This document shows positions 63,242-64,000 of a DNA stretch of 64,000 nucleotides, piece by piece. The notes under the pieces were generated by a model that saw nothing but the letters and a program-made list of their open reading frames with translations, made no database searches and had not been told where the DNA came from. This DNA is from Phycisphaerales bacterium (lineage in GTDB: Bacteria; Planctomycetota; Phycisphaerae; Phycisphaerales; SM1A02), in NCBI GenBank assembly GCA_029260575.1, contig JAJDDB010000004.1:452608-516607 (forward strand), read 5' to 3'. Made by a program: the position numbers and the translations under genes. How positions within the stretch are numbered: the stretch's first letter is position 1; each line of letters opens with the position of its first letter.

Positions 63242-63898
63242 ATGAGACGCGTCGCGGTGAAGCTGTTGGTGTTCCTTCTGCTCGGTGCGGTGGTGAATGT
63301 CGCAGTGGCTGCGGTGTTTATGGAACTGCGACCTGAATCGAAACATACACGGGGTAATGACTTTCCTTCTAAAGAATATCAGTATGCGACTGTCCTCTAC
63401 GTGTTTCCTGACACACCTATAACAGCTCTAAGTTGTCAAAAATTCGAGAGCGATGGCTGGGACGTCACAATTACAACTTCAATGTTTCTAAACGGAGATA
63501 CTCCGCTTGAGAGAATGGTCAAGGTTGAACATTTGAAGACCGGCTGGCCATTTCGCACGTTCCAAGGTTGGCTTGGTAGTGAATGGAATAGGAATCGCGC
63601 CGACTTAGAATTTCACCAGCGATGGGTGCTGGCATCCGGAGAATGGGGACATGATAGCTTCATCCTGGAGGGATCGAATCTCGTGTATCCTCTTCAGCCC
63701 ATTCTGTCGGGGTTCTTGTTCAATATGATTTGCTATGCAGGCAGCCTCTGGTTGCTCTTTGCAACACCATTCGCACTGCTCCGCCAGAAGCGTGTGCGAA
63801 AAGGGCTCTGTCCGAAGTGCGCGTATCCGGTTGGCGGAAGCACTGTCTGCACCGAATGTGGCAAACCAGTACAACGTCGCGCGAAGATTGAAGCCTGA
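63242..63898 (+). CDS. Membrane protein with C-terminal zinc ribbon
   Basis: The product has 218 residues from the ATG at 63242; an ATG at 63224 would add six. A short basic start leads to a membrane helix (about 7-26). A soluble domain of about 120 residues with no recognised motif follows, then a second helix (about 155-180). The end carries a cytoplasmic zinc-ribbon-like Cys quartet: LCPKCAYPVGG and VCTECGKPVQ. Proteins with two helices and this terminal ribbon are frequent in Phycisphaerae and uncharacterised (from memory). There is no link to guaB other than position. Confidence 0.7.
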   Translation: MRRVAVKLLVFLLLGAVVNVAVAAVFMELRPESKHTRGNDFPSKEYQYATVLYVFPDTPITALSCQKFESDGWDVTITTSMFLNGDTPLERMVKVEHLKTGWPFRTFQGWLGSEWNRNRADLEFHQRWVLASGEWGHDSFILEGSNLVYPLQPILSGFLFNMICYAGSLWLLFATPFALLRQKRVRKGLCPKCAYPVGGSTVCTECGKPVQRRAKIEA

Positions 63899-64000
63899 TA
63901 TGCATGATGTATGCGCGTGCGCCTACTCGTGTTGAAATGCGTATCCCGGCGCGGGGTGTGCGAATTCTGCGCTTTGCAATGCAAATTCGACGCCTTCGGA
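63899..64000. other. Window end, no gene assigned
   Basis: The last 102 nt show no start codon with a convincing ribosome site, no tRNA and no terminator-like hairpin. Confidence 0.5.

Noticed and set aside
1..64000. CRISPR arrays, insertion sequences, attachment sites, rRNA genes and phage genes
   Set aside because: No regularly spaced repeats, transposase or integrase motifs, terminal inverted repeats or rRNA-like sequence were seen in either strand.

Overview
The window comes from a bacterium of roughly 55-58 % GC (estimated by eye) that is most likely a planctomycete of class Phycisphaerae. The main evidence is a short secreted-protein module of the type D-x-D/N-x-[DNS]-G-x-V-[DN]-[VI]-F-D-L-L-E-L-L-x-x-W, which occurs in three different proteins here. 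Supporting signs are a type III glutamine synthetase, a rpoZ product of the planctomycetal type, a DUF1573 protein, membrane proteins ending in a CPKC...CTEC zinc ribbon, and the general scarcity of strong Shine-Dalgarno sites. No insertion sequence, integrase, CRISPR array, phage gene or rRNA was found.

Layout. 1-5 kb: the end of a DUF1573 protein, a stand-alone receiver protein, ispD, and a large secreted beta-helix protein. 5.3-23.1 kb: a compact plus-strand polysaccharide locus with a flippase, a polymerase/ligase, eight glycosyltransferase genes (including an Alg14/Alg13-like pair) and many decorating enzymes: a polysaccharide deacetylase, a FemAB-like acyltransferase, a pyruvyl transferase, a sulfotransferase, an AsnB-type amidotransferase and a QueC-like PP-loop ATPase. 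Several neighbours overlap by 4 nt. 23.1-28.3 kb: uvrA, a secreted protein whose C-terminal module is cut by an in-frame TAG, and an ABC-2 permease. 28.7-38.8 kb: a plus-strand run of three consecutive SPFH (HflK/HflC-like) proteins, an ABC ATPase, a large ABC-2 permease and a large uncharacterised protein. 38.8-42.0 kb: a minus-strand run clcA-type channel, rnpA, yidD, FAH-family hydrolase. 42.0-49.0 kb: a lipoprotein alpha/beta hydrolase, rpoZ-coaC, a HAD-UbiA fusion with a GT-C type membrane protein, and a repeat-built Cys-rich secreted protein. 49-61.6 kb: a minus-strand housekeeping block with dnaG-rpoD, rpmB, tig - SHOCT protein - clpX, type III glutamine synthetase, trpA, mazG-like and tRNA-Arg(CCG). 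61.7-64 kb: guaB and a zinc-ribbon membrane protein.

How it fits together. The 5-23 kb locus should build an undecaprenyl-linked repeat unit, flip it, polymerise or ligate it, and decorate it with N-deacetyl, acyl/aminoacyl, pyruvyl, sulfate and amide groups. Its gene content resembles exosortase (XrtA/PEP-CTERM)-associated polysaccharide loci, but no exosortase, initiating phosphoglycosyltransferase or Wza/Wzc-type export gene is in view. The 28-39 kb SPFH/ABC run looks like one membrane assembly of unknown purpose. It and the PP-loop/amidotransferase part of the polysaccharide locus are the best candidates for undescribed biology. Smaller oddities are a Gly/Ser-rich extension on ClpX, a Lys/Thr-rich tail on trigger factor, a SHOCT membrane protein in the place usually held by clpP, and a possibly leaderless guaB. 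All functional calls are from reading motifs; no database search was run.
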